Shown piece by piece: positions 46,160-58,732 of a stretch of 64,000 nt of DNA. Below the pieces are notes generated by a model, which ran no database searches, was not told the origin of the DNA, and saw nothing but the letters and a program-made list of their open reading frames with translations. A program made the translations under genes and the position numbers. This stretch comes from Cephalotus follicularis (Eukaryota > Streptophyta > Magnoliopsida > Oxalidales > Cephalotaceae), in NCBI GenBank assembly GCA_001972305.1, contig BDDD01002290.1, forward strand, positions 172,350 through 236,349, given 5' to 3'. Each line of letters starts with the position of its first letter. Position 1 is the first letter of the stretch.

Positions 46160-47901
46160 TGTAACGACCCCAACCCGAGTCCACTTTAAGCTCAAAGCAA
46201 ACTCCAAAGATCGGTTGCGTTACGTTGGGTGTGAAACGTTACATCCTTTCGTACTATTTTCTAAAAGTACACAACATCATAAACTTATGTCCCGTAACAT
46301 TATACATAATCATCTTACATGAAGATGTCTTAACCATATCGTTAGTGTACATTACAAAGGATCACTATTGTACATAAACACATATGACAGCGGAAAAACA
46401 TTATTCTTATTACATAACAAAACATAATGCGAATATCATCGCATAGCCTTCGTTTCTCAAAAATTCCTTCTTAAGAGCTTCCTCTAAGCTCGCATTCTCC
46501 ATTCATTCTTTTCCTGAAAACATTTTATTTGAAAACAACATTGAAAGGAATGAGCTCAAAATAGCTCAGTAAGGTGTTTAAACACATTTCAACATAACAT
46601 TTTTCTAGTCAATACATATAACAAGAACATTTCATAAAACATATCATTTTCTAGTTAATATCATAACTAGATCATTTCATAAACATAAACATCATAAAAA
46701 CCTTAATGAACCCTTTACACCGCTTCACCGGGGCATTGTGCACTCCCGACTACTATCCTTACATCACATGCATGTCCGTGAGCACGCTCGGCTCCATTAA
46801 CTTTGAGCAATCTCGCTCCATCTCCCCTTGGATTACAAACCAAGGGTGGTTCATTCATCATTTACATTGAGTGATCAGCTCAAAGTAACCATAAAAATCA
46901 TTTCATAACATCTCTTTCACAATCCATAAACTTTTCTTTCATTTGAGTAATTGACTCAAATAGTTCATAAAAATCAGTTTTGCATCACTTTGCGAAATCT
47001 AGTAATTCATATAGAATTAAGCCTTTTCAGTAAAAACTTAAAACATGAACATTAAAGTAGACATATTTACGAATTCAGAAAGTTCAAGATCACAACAATT
47101 GGTTGAGAATTGAATCCTCTACGAATTTTTGAAAGTGGCTGATTTCTTAAGGAAACAGGGCCTGAGCAGTAAAATCAATCCTTGATTTTCATCAATAATT
47201 CGACATAATTTCGAGATTCATAAAATATAACAGTTAAATAAGACATCTTAAGGTTTTCAAAACATCCAGCCATTTAATATTTCATCAAGAAACGAGTGAG
47301 ATATGATTTAAATAATCTACTGCATAATCCAGGAATAGAACAGTGCCTGAACAGCAATTTAAAACTTGGATTTCCATCAAGAAAACGATAGAATCTTGAA
47401 ACATGCAAAGCATAATATTTAAAGAAGACATCTTAAAGTTTCCAGAACATCCAACCATTCAAAAATCCATTGATAATTGAACAAGTTATCGATTGAACAA
47501 TCTGCTGCATACTTAAGAGCAAAACAGGGGAAGTTTTAACAATAGTGGGTATAAAATTTCCTTACCTTAGCTTTAGAATTCCTTTCTCTATTGCTTTCCA
47601 CAATTTCTACACTTCACACTCTGCAGGATTACTCTCTCTCTCAGCTCAAATTGACTGAGTTCAAGGTTCTTTGCCATTAAATAGAAGGATGGCTTCTTGG
47701 GTAAGTTTCTTCCCCCCTCTCACACATTCAATTATTTATTTTGACAGCCCATGTGACAAGAATTCAACCAATCCAAGTGTTGCACTTGTTAGATCCCCAG
47801 ATAACACCTTTTAGCATCTTCCCCTGGCCTGCCACGTGTCCCCAATTAAAGAATTTTACTTACAAAATGCCAAAAAGTCAGATTTTACCTTTGTCTGCAG
47901 C

Positions 47902-48115
47902 TTAAAGCGTCGACCGTTTCTTCTAAGCGTCGGCGCTTAAGGGTTTTACCTGACTTTTTCACCTCTATCCCGACTAAAGCGCTGACGCTTTATCACAAAG
48001 CGTCGACGCTTTAAGTCTGCTGACACATATAACTTCAACGCATCGACGTTCAAAAATAGGAGATTGACTCTTACCTAAAGCGTCGGCGCTTTAAGTGTAA
48101 CTGTCGGCGCTTTAG
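47902..48115. repeat. Class A GTCGAC palindrome array
   Basis: About eight copies occur, including the perfect 16-base palindrome AAAGCGTCGACGCTTT at 47997-48012 and AAAGCGTCGGCGCTTT near 48077. It is more complete than the array at 551-661 in the sister LTR. Confidence 0.9.
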
Positions 48116-48153
48116 ACAGTTTTCCTTCTCATCACTTAGCTAAAAAACATTTC

Positions 48154-48221
48154 CTGCCAATTACACAATAGCAAACATAATTAATATCTGCCAATTACAC
48201 AATAGCAAACATAATTAATAT
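48154..48221. repeat. 34-base tandem duplication
   Basis: Two exact copies of a unit beginning CTGCCAATTACACAATAG. The sister LTR has one copy (about 710-743). Confidence 0.9.
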
Positions 48222-48247
48222 CTTACATGGAAATTTGGGTCCTTACA

Positions 48248-48252
48248 TTAGA
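48248..48252. repeat. Target-site duplication TTAGA (right)
   Basis: Right copy of the target duplication of the solo LTR. Confidence 0.95.
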
Positions 48253-48711
48253 GGAGGTGGTAGTTTGTCAATTCTACTACAAGTCCGCGCGACTCGGAAG
48301 CTCAATCGTTAATAGGTATGGTATACATTGCTCTGATGGTACGTGCTCAGATGACTATTGCTTGATCCCTTTCGTATACGCCGGTATGGGACGGTAGTAT
48401 ATGAATGGTAGATCACAGGAGTAGGTTATACTCCCTGGATTGCATTCATGCATTCTAAATGGTTATATGGGTTGATATGTGTACGAATTGTAATTGTATG
48501 AATGCATGATTGTACATATATATACATACGAGTATACGGAGGGATGTGTATATTGCATATGGTATAAGGTTTAGATGTTGAATTGAGAGGAGATGAGTTC
48601 TTGCCTTCTCTCAAGTCACGGGCTACGGGATGAATCTTAAAAGGGCTTTGAACTGATTTGGATATAGTTTTCACTGAATTGCGAACTGTTTTGCAAAACG
48701 ATATTTCTGCC

Positions 48712-48859
48712 AAAACCGTCGACATTTTCTTCTCAACTGTCGACGATTTTATGTGCCAAACCAAACATTCGACGCCTTATGCTTTAAAACAAACCGTTGA
48801 TGCTTTATACCTGTGCTTTCTAAAACTTTTGACGCCCGAGGCTAAGCATTCATGCTTAG
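48712..48859. repeat. Class A GTCGAC palindrome array in the element 4 5' LTR
   Basis: Decayed copies (ACCGTCGACATTTT, ACTGTCGACGATTTT, ACCGTTGATGCTTT, GCATTCATGCTTAG). The sister array at 55505-55652 is closer to the consensus. Confidence 0.75.
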
Positions 48860-49424
48860 TACCCTGTTCAGCCCAAACACATTGTTTTACATGGTTTTCC
48901 ATCCAAAATGGTTTTATCTTCAAATGGATTCTATAGAAAGCCTCCCTAAGGCTTTGTAACCTATGGAAATCCTTCTGTATCACATTTGATTTCTAAATCA
49001 ATGTTCAAAGAAGAAGTTTAAGAAAAGTTCCCAACAAAAGAGTTACACAAACGATTTAAAAAATTGTTTTCCATGAATGGTTAGGATAGCTTCATCTGCG
49101 GGATATCGGGGCGCGGATATTCCCCATTTGACTTCCTTTCCATTCACTATACCTTCGATAGGGACCAACCAAATGATATAAGAAAAATAATTGATTACAA
49201 AATGGATTATGGAAACAAAATGACTTATGACTACGGAAAAGATATTACATGATTTGACGGATGTGGATCCTATGAGATCCTTTACGAAATGGTCCCTATC
49301 ATTTAAATTGATCCATGATTTTGGGTCACAACTACGGGATGGATCATTGATTGTATTGTACGAGACTATAGGGATAACCCATTCCTGACTTTCATTTCCA
49401 TCATGAACGTCATTAATGTTAGAC

Positions 49425-50090
49425 CATAGTTTACACCACATTGTGATTGCGGACCATACAAAAGAGCTTACCTCACATTGTGGTTGACCATTATGTACAA
49501 TGCTTACCTCACATTGTGATTGCGGACCATACAAAAGAGTTTACCTCACATTGTGATTGCGGACCATTATGTACAGTGCTTACCTCACATTGTGATTGCG
49601 GACCATACAAAAGAGTTTACCTCACATTGTGATTGCGGACCATACAAAAGAGCTTACCTCACATTGTGGTTGACCATTATGTACAATGCTTACCTCACAT
49701 TGTGATTGTGGACCATCGAAAAGAGTTTACCTGACATTGTGATTGAGGACCATTATGTACAGTGCTTTCCTCACATTGTGATTGCGGACCATACAAAAAA
49801 GTTTACCTCACATTGTGATTGCGGACCATACAAAAGAGCTTACCTCACATTGTGGTTGACCATTATGTACAATGCTTACCTCACATTGTGATTGTGGACC
49901 ATCGAAAAGAGTTTACCTGACATTGTGATTGAGGACCATTATGTACAGTGCTTACCTCAGATTGTGATTGCGGACCATACAAAAGAGTTTACCTCACATT
50001 GTGATTGCCGACCAGTATGTACAAGACTTATCTCACATCGTGGTGCGGACCATACAAAAGAGCTTACCCCACGTTGTGAGAGGACCAATA
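49425..50090. repeat. Minisatellite: about 37-base units in a 186-base higher-order repeat
   Basis: Units read TTACCTCACATTGTGATTG plus either CGGACCATACAAAAGAG or a variant with ACCATTATGTACAATGC. The phrase TGGTTGACCATTATG recurs at 49481, 49667 and 49853, exactly 186 bases apart, so five monomers form a higher-order unit. There are roughly 17 monomers. Because 186 is divisible by three the plus strand stays open in stretches. It lies inside the 5' LTR of element 4; the 3' LTR is cut before this point. Confidence 0.92.
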
Positions 50091-51813
50091 TGAATTATGA
50101 AATAAATGACGTGGTTAGTGTTATCTCATTCCTCACACCTCCACGACACCAAAAGTGCATGAGGGTGGGATGGACCCTATGGACCTATTGTCCCTATGAT
50201 TGATATGGGTTGTTATATGGGATGGACCCTATGGGCTGATTGTCCCTATGATTGATATGGATTGTTATATGGATTGTCTGTAGGCCTATGGCCTTTGATG
50301 TGACATTTGGACTAGCTGAGTATACCACTGCTTAGTGATAGTTGGTATACGGAAGCTGTCCCCACTTGACATTCATGCACATAGCATGTCATACACACAC
50401 ATACTGTGATACGGTTATATTACATGACATACTATGATGCGGTGGCATTACATGGCATATTGATACACATATATACATTATTCACCACCTGGCTTATGAT
50501 TGTGTTGGTTACATGCATAGCACATTACCACCATGTGGCATATTGTTATACTGTTGTATCGCAAGGCATATATACAGCTTTCCGTCACGCGGGTTGAGTG
50601 GCTACGATTATGGTACGGTTATGGAATGGTGATGGATCGGTCATGGAATGGCTATGGTTTGTATGACTATGGATCGTACGATTATGGAACGGATAACGAA
50701 TGGTTATGGTACGTTATGGGACAAATACGATATGTTTATGAATCGTGTCATTATGGATCATAATGGTCCGGATTGTGATGGCATATGGACATGGATGGTG
50801 GCTGTGGCTAGAGAGACCAGTGTTAGAGAATGTCCATCCTCTCTTCCCTGTTCTACTTACGGATGCTACTCTAATTCTACCAGCGGAACGAGGACTTCTA
50901 CCAAGGACGCCTAGTCTGTTACCTCGGCAAGAAAGGCCGAGGAAATCTTATATATGCTTTGAAAGCACATTGGAATGATATGGATGCCAAATAATAGTGG
51001 AATTGTGTTGGAACCGTATGGATATGGTTATTGAATGGTAACTACCATCGAAAATGGCAAGTTTCTAAATGCTAGTTTTCATAGCACAGTTTTTATCGAT
51101 TGTCATGCATACATCTCTCATGTTGTACATACATCTCATATGGCATACTTATCTGCTGCACTCCTATATGTACCTTGCATATGTGTATCCTACACAACCT
51201 TCGGGTTATTGACCCATTGCATTGTATTGTAATGTAACGGGCCAGGTTCAGATCCAGGTGACGCACAGCAATGACCAGCCAAGTTAAAACGCAGGGTAAG
51301 GATTTACTTCTCCTCTGACCTACTTTGTATAAATGTGATATTGTAAAAGGACAGATATTTTATATGGATGTATTTATGGTTATTGTATAAGAGACAAGTC
51401 TAAATATGAAATAGCGATATATTTATATTCAACTATCGACCTGCCGACATGTGGCAGTGCTTATGATATCAGTGTTGATGTAAAAGATATGGACAGAACC
51501 CCCTATTGTGATGTATTGCTGATTTCCTCCTACGAGAGTGTGGTTGTTGAGGGCTGAGCCCAAGATTTAAACTGTGTTTTCTTTACAGGGGAGCATAGTC
51601 CAATAAACGAATACTTCGTGCTGAAATTTTGGGAGATTTTAGGACTTAGGTTTTATTTGGATTGATTTATTCTATTGTTGTAAGATGATTGTTTAAAGTT
51701 TTAAATTTGTAGCACTTTTTTGAGTATGAATTATATGTTTGAATGACTAAATGGAAGGTATATCACGCGTCGGATCGTGGGGGTTTACTCTCGCAGTTCG
51801 TGGTGTGACAGCT

Positions 51814-51826
51814 TGGTATCAGAGCC
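51814..51826 (+). promoter_or_regulatory. Primer binding site of gypsy element 4
   Basis: TGGTATCAGAGCC lies three bases after the LTR end. Confidence 0.9.
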
Positions 51827-54091
51827 GGTCCTATGCTGGATACGCCAGGATAGGGTCCTTGGCTAGTGGAATTGACAATGATTGATGGGGATAAAGTGCT
51901 ATATTTGGAGTTACTTGGAGTAGCGGAATAATAAGTGTTACATGGAGTATTTTGGAATTATGGTTATGAAAGTTGATAGCTGATTGTTGTCACTTATACA
52001 AGGTAGAATATGGAAGGTCGACACAGAAGAACCGCAAGAGGAGATAGAGTCGGGCCGTTGATGAGATGTACCTGATCCAATAGATTTATTGAAGGATAAG
52101 AGGAAAAGGAAGTGCGGCCCAAGAAACATAGCATGTTGTTTCGGCTCAAGAGGAGACTAGTGATTATTTAATAGAGATGTATGGCATGATGGCCAAATGA
52201 ATGCAATGATGCAGTGGCAAGTGGATGCAAATTGATGGTAGCCAATGTGAGGCTAAATCTATTGAGTTATCAAGGATAACATTTCACATAGCTGGCATGG
52301 AAGAAAGGTGGGCTAAGAGGTTTCGCCCTAACCCACAGATCAACGGATCTTGCTAAGCGATCTGGTAGTGTTGCCGATGGATGAATTGGAAGTGATTATA
52401 GAGATGGATTCATAGGGATATATATTGTTATCGATAGCCTCCAAGTCACGATATGGACCTTATGAGTTGATCGTCATGTCATTTGGGGTGGCTAATGCCC
52501 CTACTGGATTCATGAACCTTATAAAAGGGGTGTGTACTCCATATCTTGACCAGTTCATCCTTTGATGATGTGTTAGTGCATTCCCAGTATACAGAATGCC
52601 ATGGAAAACGGATGCGATGAGCATGGTAGGTCTTGCGAGATCGCAAATAGCATTCCAAGTTCAGCAAATATGGATTTTGGTTATCAGAGGTAGTTTCCTT
52701 GGTCACGTTGTCTCCAGTGCCGGTTCATTGGTGGGCCTAACAATGATAGAAGTGACGAGGGATTTGAAATGGCTGGTAAACGTGACAATAGTCCGTGGTT
52801 TCTTAGGCTTAGCGGGTTACTATCACCGCTTTGTCGAGGAAGTTTTACGGATTACCACACCTTTGACCCGATTGACGCAGAAAGACGGGATGTAAAGGAT
52901 GACAGTGGTGAAGGGAGCTTTTAGGAGTTAAAACATCGTCTGATATCTGCGCCGCTCATGGTTTTACCTGAGAGTAATGAGGGTTTCATGGTATACACTG
53001 ATGCCTCAGGGAACGGTGCGAATTGTGTTTTGAGGTTATTTGGGAAAGTGAGCTCCTGTGTCCCAAGGAAAGTTGGAACCTCATGAGTAAGTTATTCCAC
53101 TCACGACCTAGAATTTGCAGCATTAGCCGTGCGCTACGCCAATGGAAACCCTGTCTATATGGCACAAAGTTTGAGGTTTTGATAGACCACAAGAGTCTAA
53201 AACATCTTTTCTCTTGAAGGATCTAAATATGAGGCAAAGAAGGTGGATGGAGTTGCTCCATGGTTACATCTGTGAGATCCAATATCACCCAGGTCAGGCT
53301 AAGGTGGTGGCAGACCTCTTAAGTCACCGATTAGCTTTCTTGACGGTCTCCTAAGTTCAAGCATGACCATGGTTGGTGGATAGAATCGAGAGGCTCAAGG
53401 GATGGATGATGAATTACTTAAGTCTACATTACATGATCAAGATGAATTCAAACCCGAATCCTCAATTCATGGTGACGAATTGATAAGATCCCAATACAGA
53501 GTTTGTATCCTTTACCATAAATGGTTGAAGGGTGAGCTATGGTCATAAGCCTAACGTTCCAGTTTCTTAGTACAACCGACGATTAGCAAGATGTATCGAG
53601 ATATGTAATTCAATTTGCGGGAATGACATGACGAAAGAGTGGGCACAGTAACCTTTAGGCTTGTCTTACCCCTCAACCTACGGGATCGGAACCTACCATA
53701 TAAGGTAAAGTGTATACCATGGATCAGTGTGGCATCGCAGAAGCGTGATGGATAGGGATAACAGTTGGAATGGACTTCTGCCGTTAGCAGAATTCACACG
53801 GGGCGATCATGTATTGCATAATTTGTTCATGTCTCAATGCTCAAAATGTATTATCCAGGTCCTTCTCATGTGCTAAAATATGAGCCGTTAGAGTTAAGGA
53901 CGGATACGAACTTGAAGAGAAACTTATATGGATGATCGATCGTTGAATCAAATAGTCGAGAAAGGAAATTTCATTGATGGAAGTGTGATGGCAATGCCAT
54001 GAGCTTGAGAAAGTTGTATGCGACGCGAGAAAGAAACGAAGACATTCTACCTTCACATTTTTTAACCTAAGGAATCTCGAGGACGAGATTT
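51827..54091 (+). pseudogene. Decayed gag-pol of gypsy element 4
   Basis: Only 2.3 kb lies between primer site and purine tract, about half of a normal interior. A possible gag start MEGRHRRTARG is at 52011. RT scraps: YGPYELIVMSFGVANAP (52453), TPYLDQFI, then FDDVLVHS in another frame, which keeps both aspartates. Thumb: SFLGHVVSSAGSL and [17 protein letters not shown]. RNase H: FMVYTDASG (52986), FEVLIDHKSLKHLFS, then MRQRRWMELLHGY and QYHPGQAKVVADLL. Integrase is nearly gone. The end at 53830-54060 shows only weak traces of the C-terminal region. It has many frameshifts and stops. It is the oldest-looking pol in the window. Confidence 0.85.
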
Positions 54092-54108
54092 TTCTAAGGA
54101 GGGGAGGA
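54092..54108 (+). promoter_or_regulatory. Polypurine tract of gypsy element 4
   Basis: TCTAAGGAGGGGAGGA precedes the 3' LTR start TGTAACGCC. Confidence 0.88.
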
Positions 54109-56166
54109 TGTAACGCCTGAAATTTTATAAATAATTATTGTAATATTGGCACAGTGTATGGCCGTAAAAAGCTGATGGAGCCCGAATCGATAAAAAGCAT
54201 CGCGTATTGGAGCCACAAATCATAAGGCTTAAAATGACTAATAAAGCCCATTTTTAATGCGCGACAATAAGGCCCTATGTTCGCATTATTATTGTGAATA
54301 TTTTGGTTGCCATTCGTATTATTAATATCGCAATTTGCGAATTAATCGGGACCCAGACCTTAGTATTTTTGCTGGTAAATACTAAAGAATAGACAAAAGA
54401 CTAAAAAAAAGAGGGAACACATGGGCGCATAAGGCACCTGTGTGTGAAGAGGAAATAGACGCGAGAGTGGGAGAGAGTAGCGGGAGAGAAAGGGAGAGCG
54501 GGCCGTTGGTGCGCCGGGGAAGACGCCGGAGCTAGCCGCCAGACCAGGAAGAGATGGCGAACGGTCTAGATCCCCCAACCCGCCGGTAAGCTCTCCTCTT
54601 TCCTTCTCTTTCTTCTCTTTTTCTTCTCCTCGATGCCAAGTCACTGTCGTCGTTGCCGTGTTTTCCACCACCGGTAATCATCACGGGTGGGTCCAGTCTT
54701 CACCTAGGAGGCCGGCTACACCCATTTCAGTGACCGATTAGGCGCCATTTGGTCAGAATCGGCTCGATTCGAATTGTCAAGTTGACTCTGTGAAACTAAC
54801 TCACTGCCGCCTTTGACTATGAGTTTAGCGTCGAGTCTTGGCCGGTTTAAGGTAGTGGTGTGTTGACCTAATGATTGTATGACATTTTTGGGTGGTGACC
54901 GGAATTGTGGTTGACCACCGAGTCAACTCAGTGAGTTAAACTCACTGCCGGCCGTGACAGGGCTTTTCGGCGCCGATTCATGGCGAGTCTTGAGCAGTTT
55001 TGTGTAGCTTGTTCAATGTGGAACCTGTTTATGACGTTGCGGGAGTCCAGTTGGGTTGGCCGGAACTCCGGTGATGATAATGTGTAATTGCTACCTTTGT
55101 CCAGGTGGTAACGAATGTGTGATATTTATTACAGTGATGTTGAAAGAGAAATAGAGCTCTGCTGACACAAGATGGAGCTGTGCTCGCAACGACGAGTGGA
55201 GCTTAGAGGAGGTGGCAGTTTGTCAATTCTACTGCAAGTCCTCCCGACTCGCAAGCTCAATCGTTAACATGTAGGGTATACATTGCTCCAACGGTACGTG
55301 CTTAGATGACTATTGCTTGATCCCTTTCATATATGCCGGTATGGGACGGTAGTATACGAATGGTAGATCACTAGAGTAGGTTATACTACCTTCTTGCCTT
55401 CTCTCAATTCACTGGCTATGGGATGAATCTTAAAAGGGCTTGAAACTGTTTTGGATATAGTTTTCACTGAATTGTGAACTGTTTTGATAAACGATATTTC
55501 TGCCAAAACCGTCGACGCTTTCTTCTTAACTGTCGATGATTTTATGTGTTAAACCAAACAGTCGACGCCTTATGCTTTCAAACAAACCGTTGACGCTTTA
55601 TACCTGTGCTTTCTAAAACTGTTGACGCCCAGGGCTAAGCATTGATGCTTAGTACCCTGTTCAGCCCAAACACATTGTTTTACATGGTTTTCCATCCAAA
55701 ATGGTTTTATCTTCAAATGGATTCTATAGAAAGCGTCTCTAAGGCTTTTTGAACCTATGGAAATCCTTCTGTATCACATTTGATTTCTAAATCAATGTTC
55801 AAAGAAGAAGTTTAAGAAAAGTTCCCAACAAAAGAGTTACACAAACGATTTAAAAAATGGTTTTCCATGAATGGTTAGGATAGCTCCATCAGCGGGATAA
55901 CAGGGTGCGGATATTCCCCATTTGACTTCCTTTCCATTCAATATACCTTCGATAGGGACCAACCAAATGATATAAGAAAAATAATTGATTACAAAATGGA
56001 TTATGGAAACAAAATGAGTTATGACTACGGAAATGATATTACATGATTTGAATAATGTGGATCTTATGAGATCCTTTACGAAATGGTCCCTATCATTTAA
56101 AGGGATACATGATTTTGGGTCACAACTACGGGATGGATCATTGATTGAATTGTATGAGACTATAGG
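54109..56166 (+). repeat. 3' LTR of gypsy element 4, cut by an insertion
   Basis: It follows 45044-46159 and then 48248-49370 of the 5' LTR, crossing the empty solo-LTR site at 55203. A piece of about 180 bases around 48430-48600 is missing here. It stops at ATAGG (56162-56166), where another LTR starts TGTAACAGCCC. The 5' LTR continues ATAGGGATAACCC at the same place. A class A array lies at 55505-55652. Confidence 0.88.
55505..55652. repeat. Class A GTCGAC palindrome array in the element 4 3' LTR
   Basis: Copies include ACCGTCGACGCTTT, ACTGTCGATGATTTT, CAGTCGACGCC, ACCGTTGACGCTTT and GCATTGATGCTTAG. They pair one-to-one with the array at 48712-48859. Confidence 0.8.
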
Positions 56167-56538
56167 TGTAACAGCCCAGAATTTCATAAATAATTATTAT
56201 GAAATTGGTGCGTGTACAGTTGTGATAAAATCGATAGAAGCCCGGAGTAATAAAAAGGTATTACGCATTTAAGCCATAATTATGTTGGCTAAAACGGCTA
56301 ATAAAGCCTATTTTTAATGTGCCACGATAAAGACCAAATGTTCGCAATATTATTTCGATTATTTTGGTGGCTGTTCGGATAATTTATGTCGCGATTTGCG
56401 GAAAAATCGGGACCCAGACCTCAGTATTTTACCATAAAATACTAAGGGGAAAGCAAATGTTATAAGGAGGGAGAGAGAGACACGGGCGCATCACGCGCCC
56501 GTGCAAGAAATAGGCAGCGGGCGGTCTGTGCACCCGCG

Positions 56539-56540
<2 letters not shown>

Positions 56541-56572
<32 letters not shown>
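56541..56572. repeat. (AG)n microsatellite
   Basis: About 16 AG dinucleotides within the purine-rich leader of the mosaic LTR. Confidence 0.95.
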
Positions 56573-56576
<4 letters not shown>

Positions 56577-56680
56577 GGAGAGAAAGCGGGAGAGAGGATG
56601 GGAGAAAGCGCCGGAGCTAGCCACCAGACCGGGAGAGCACGGCGGTCAACCTAGGCACACCAAAGGACGGTAACTCCTCC

Positions 56681-56685
56681 TTCCC
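56681..56685. repeat. Target-site duplication TTCCC (left)
   Basis: TTCCC precedes the solo LTR at 56686 and recurs at 58902-58906. Confidence 0.9.
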
Positions 56686-57430
56686 TGTCACACCCCGTTT
56701 CCCACAACATAGACAACATATAAAGTGGTAAGGCAATCAACATAAGGTAATCTAGCTCATACAAAATTTCCAACAATTAAAATCCTTCGATAGCGGAAGC
56801 AACAACATAAATGAGCCGAATATAAAAACACATCACGCATCCCATACTACGTGATGCCCAATAATCCAAACGTGACTGTTGATCGCCTAAAACGGAGCGT
56901 GAAATAATACAGTACAAGATAACAAAATATCATTTGTTACAGAATCCAAATAACATGATCAATGTTCATAAATAAAGAGATAACAAGTCTTCTCTTTAAA
57001 TCTCCGTGCATGCTCCATGTCAAGACCACTCCATCAATCTGTTACAGTAGGGGTTAGCCTTTGTCCTCACTCGGCTAAGTGAATAAACCCATAAAATACA
57101 GTTCGAGTCGTAAGATAAAGAGTATCATGAATGAATGCTTTCATTTGGTTTCATAATCAAACCTTTAAAACATTTCTCTGTCATCGGAAATACTTCCCCA
57201 AACATTTCGAAAATATATAAATTCATATGTTGACAAATATACATTTTCGTACCCAAATGATCATAATAATCATGCAAGCTTTTCAAAATGGTTTAACACT
57301 TTCAAGAAAGCAACCATAATGCAAATCACAGTAACAATGCAAACATATTCTCAGAATGCATCTAGGTTCGTTCCTAGATTCGTTTCGAGTCTATCGGTTC
57401 CCATTCGAGTGAAATCCTACTGATCAGGGG

Positions 57431-57776
57431 AAAAGGCGTCGATGTCATCCTTAAGGCGTCGACGTCTTTATCATACCAGAGAGTATCAATACGCAGGTCC
57501 TGGTTCGGGAGGGTGAAATCCGACCTATTAATCTCTCATGAAATCGAAAATCACTTTCTAAACGTGTAAGGAATGCTACTGGTTAACAGCAACATAATCA
57601 GAACATCAAATTGAAATCAAACAGGTGATCCCAAGTGGCTTGAATGGCCATCTGAAATGAACATTACAGTTCAACGATTTTTCCAGAAAAGGCGTCGATG
57701 TCAATCAAAAGACATCGATGTCTTTCACATAATCACACGAAGGCATCGACGTCTTTACATAGGCGTCGATGTCTTC
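57431..57776. repeat. Class C GTCGAC palindrome array (downstream cluster)
   Basis: Two sub-clusters, 57431-57470 and 57688-57776, with copies such as AAGGCGTCGACGTCTTT and AAGACATCGATGTCTTT. Confidence 0.88.
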
Positions 57777-58510
57777 CCAACCCATAACGTCATTTCCACA
57801 ATTTTAACACACCAAGCCATTAACAAATCCATCCTTCACACAACAGATTCACGTATTCATGTAATAGTACATGCATGATCAACTCAGCGCATCACAGTAA
57901 CACTACAACAAGTCCAGAATCTCAATTCAATCATTAACATGCAATTCACCATGCTATTCATTAACTTAGAACTCAAAATGCATATATAAATCCATCACTT
58001 TCCCCTACCTTATTGTTCCAAGTTAGGAACTAGAAAGTCCACCTCTTTAAGTTCCCAAGTTCTGGCTACTAGCAGCTCCAAGATCCCTTAGCAACTACTA
58101 CCCACGAGCTCAAACCTCAAGCTCCAAGCAAACTCAACAATGGTGACTCTCACACTCACTGTTTTCTTTCCTTTCTTTCTTCTGGTGTTTTAAAACGAGA
58201 GAGAGAAGTGGGGAGGGATATTCTTATGCAGATGGCTCCCCCCCAACAGCCTTCTGCTGACATTTAACAGGCCACCCCCGAGATCTCTCCCACTTTCCAG
58301 GTTTCTGCATTTTCTTTTTGTATTTTATTCTTCCTTTTTACAGGTTGCATGTTAGGCTGTATATTCATTGCATGTTCCAGGTGATGGGCATGTTTTAGTA
58401 TTCCTGGCAATACACCGACATGCTCAACACGTCATAATACACTTGTAAAGGCATCAGGTAAAGCCTCCAAACAAATCCCCTTGCATGTTACTCTGCCAGC
58501 GAAAAATCTC

Positions 58511-58732
58511 GGCAGACGTTCCTACAAAGGCGTCGACGTCTTTCCATAGACGTCGATGTCTTTTCCATTTTTGTAAGAAGGTGTCGATGCCTTCTCCCAA
58601 AGTCGACGTGTATGCTCACGCATTCACGCGTATTTCAATCCTCAAAGCCGTCGACGTCTTTCTAAACACGTCGATCCCTTTGTGTTTTTAGAACAAGCCG
58701 TCGACGTCTTTCTAAAGACGTCGATGTCTTTA
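58511..58732. repeat. Class C GTCGAC palindrome array (LTR-start cluster)
   Basis: Seven to eight copies occur, the best AAAGACGTCGATGTCTTT near 58714-58731. It lies 170-390 bases from the minus-strand LTR start at 58901. Confidence 0.9.

Larger units (their letters stand above)
46160..48247 (-). mobile_element. Intact solo LTR (family C), 2,088 bases
   Basis: The plus strand runs from TGTAACGACCCC to GGGTCCTTACA, with TTAGA on both sides and the empty site preserved at 55203. The minus orientation is inferred from GAGCTCAAAATAGCTCAGTAAG (46553-46574), whose reverse complement is the usual transcript-end block, and from the palindrome array near its right end. A 34-base tandem duplication (48154-48187, 48188-48221) is absent from the sister copy ending at 771. 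It has no internal region, so it arose by LTR-LTR recombination. Confidence 0.95.
45044..51810 (+). repeat. 5' LTR of gypsy element 4, unusually long, holding a solo LTR
   Basis: It starts TGTAACGCCCGAAATTTT and ends GTGGTGTGACA, four bases from a primer site at 51814. Removing the solo LTR (46160-48247 plus one target copy) leaves about 4.67 kb. The first 2 kb pair with the 3' LTR at 54109-56166. It contains a GC-rich leader (45310-45600), a class A array at 48712-48859 and a 186-base higher-order minisatellite at 49425-50090. Reading frames in the minisatellite are by-products of repeat length. Confidence 0.85.

Noticed and set aside
49425-50090. CRISPR-like array
   Set aside because: The units are tandem and contiguous with no unique spacers, and the sequence is clearly plant retrotransposon DNA.
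49447-50203. Consecutive 61-103 codon frames with repeated HCDCGPYKR peptides
   Set aside because: The frame stays open only because the repeat period (186 bases) is a multiple of three. There is no promoter or start context, and the array is inside an LTR.
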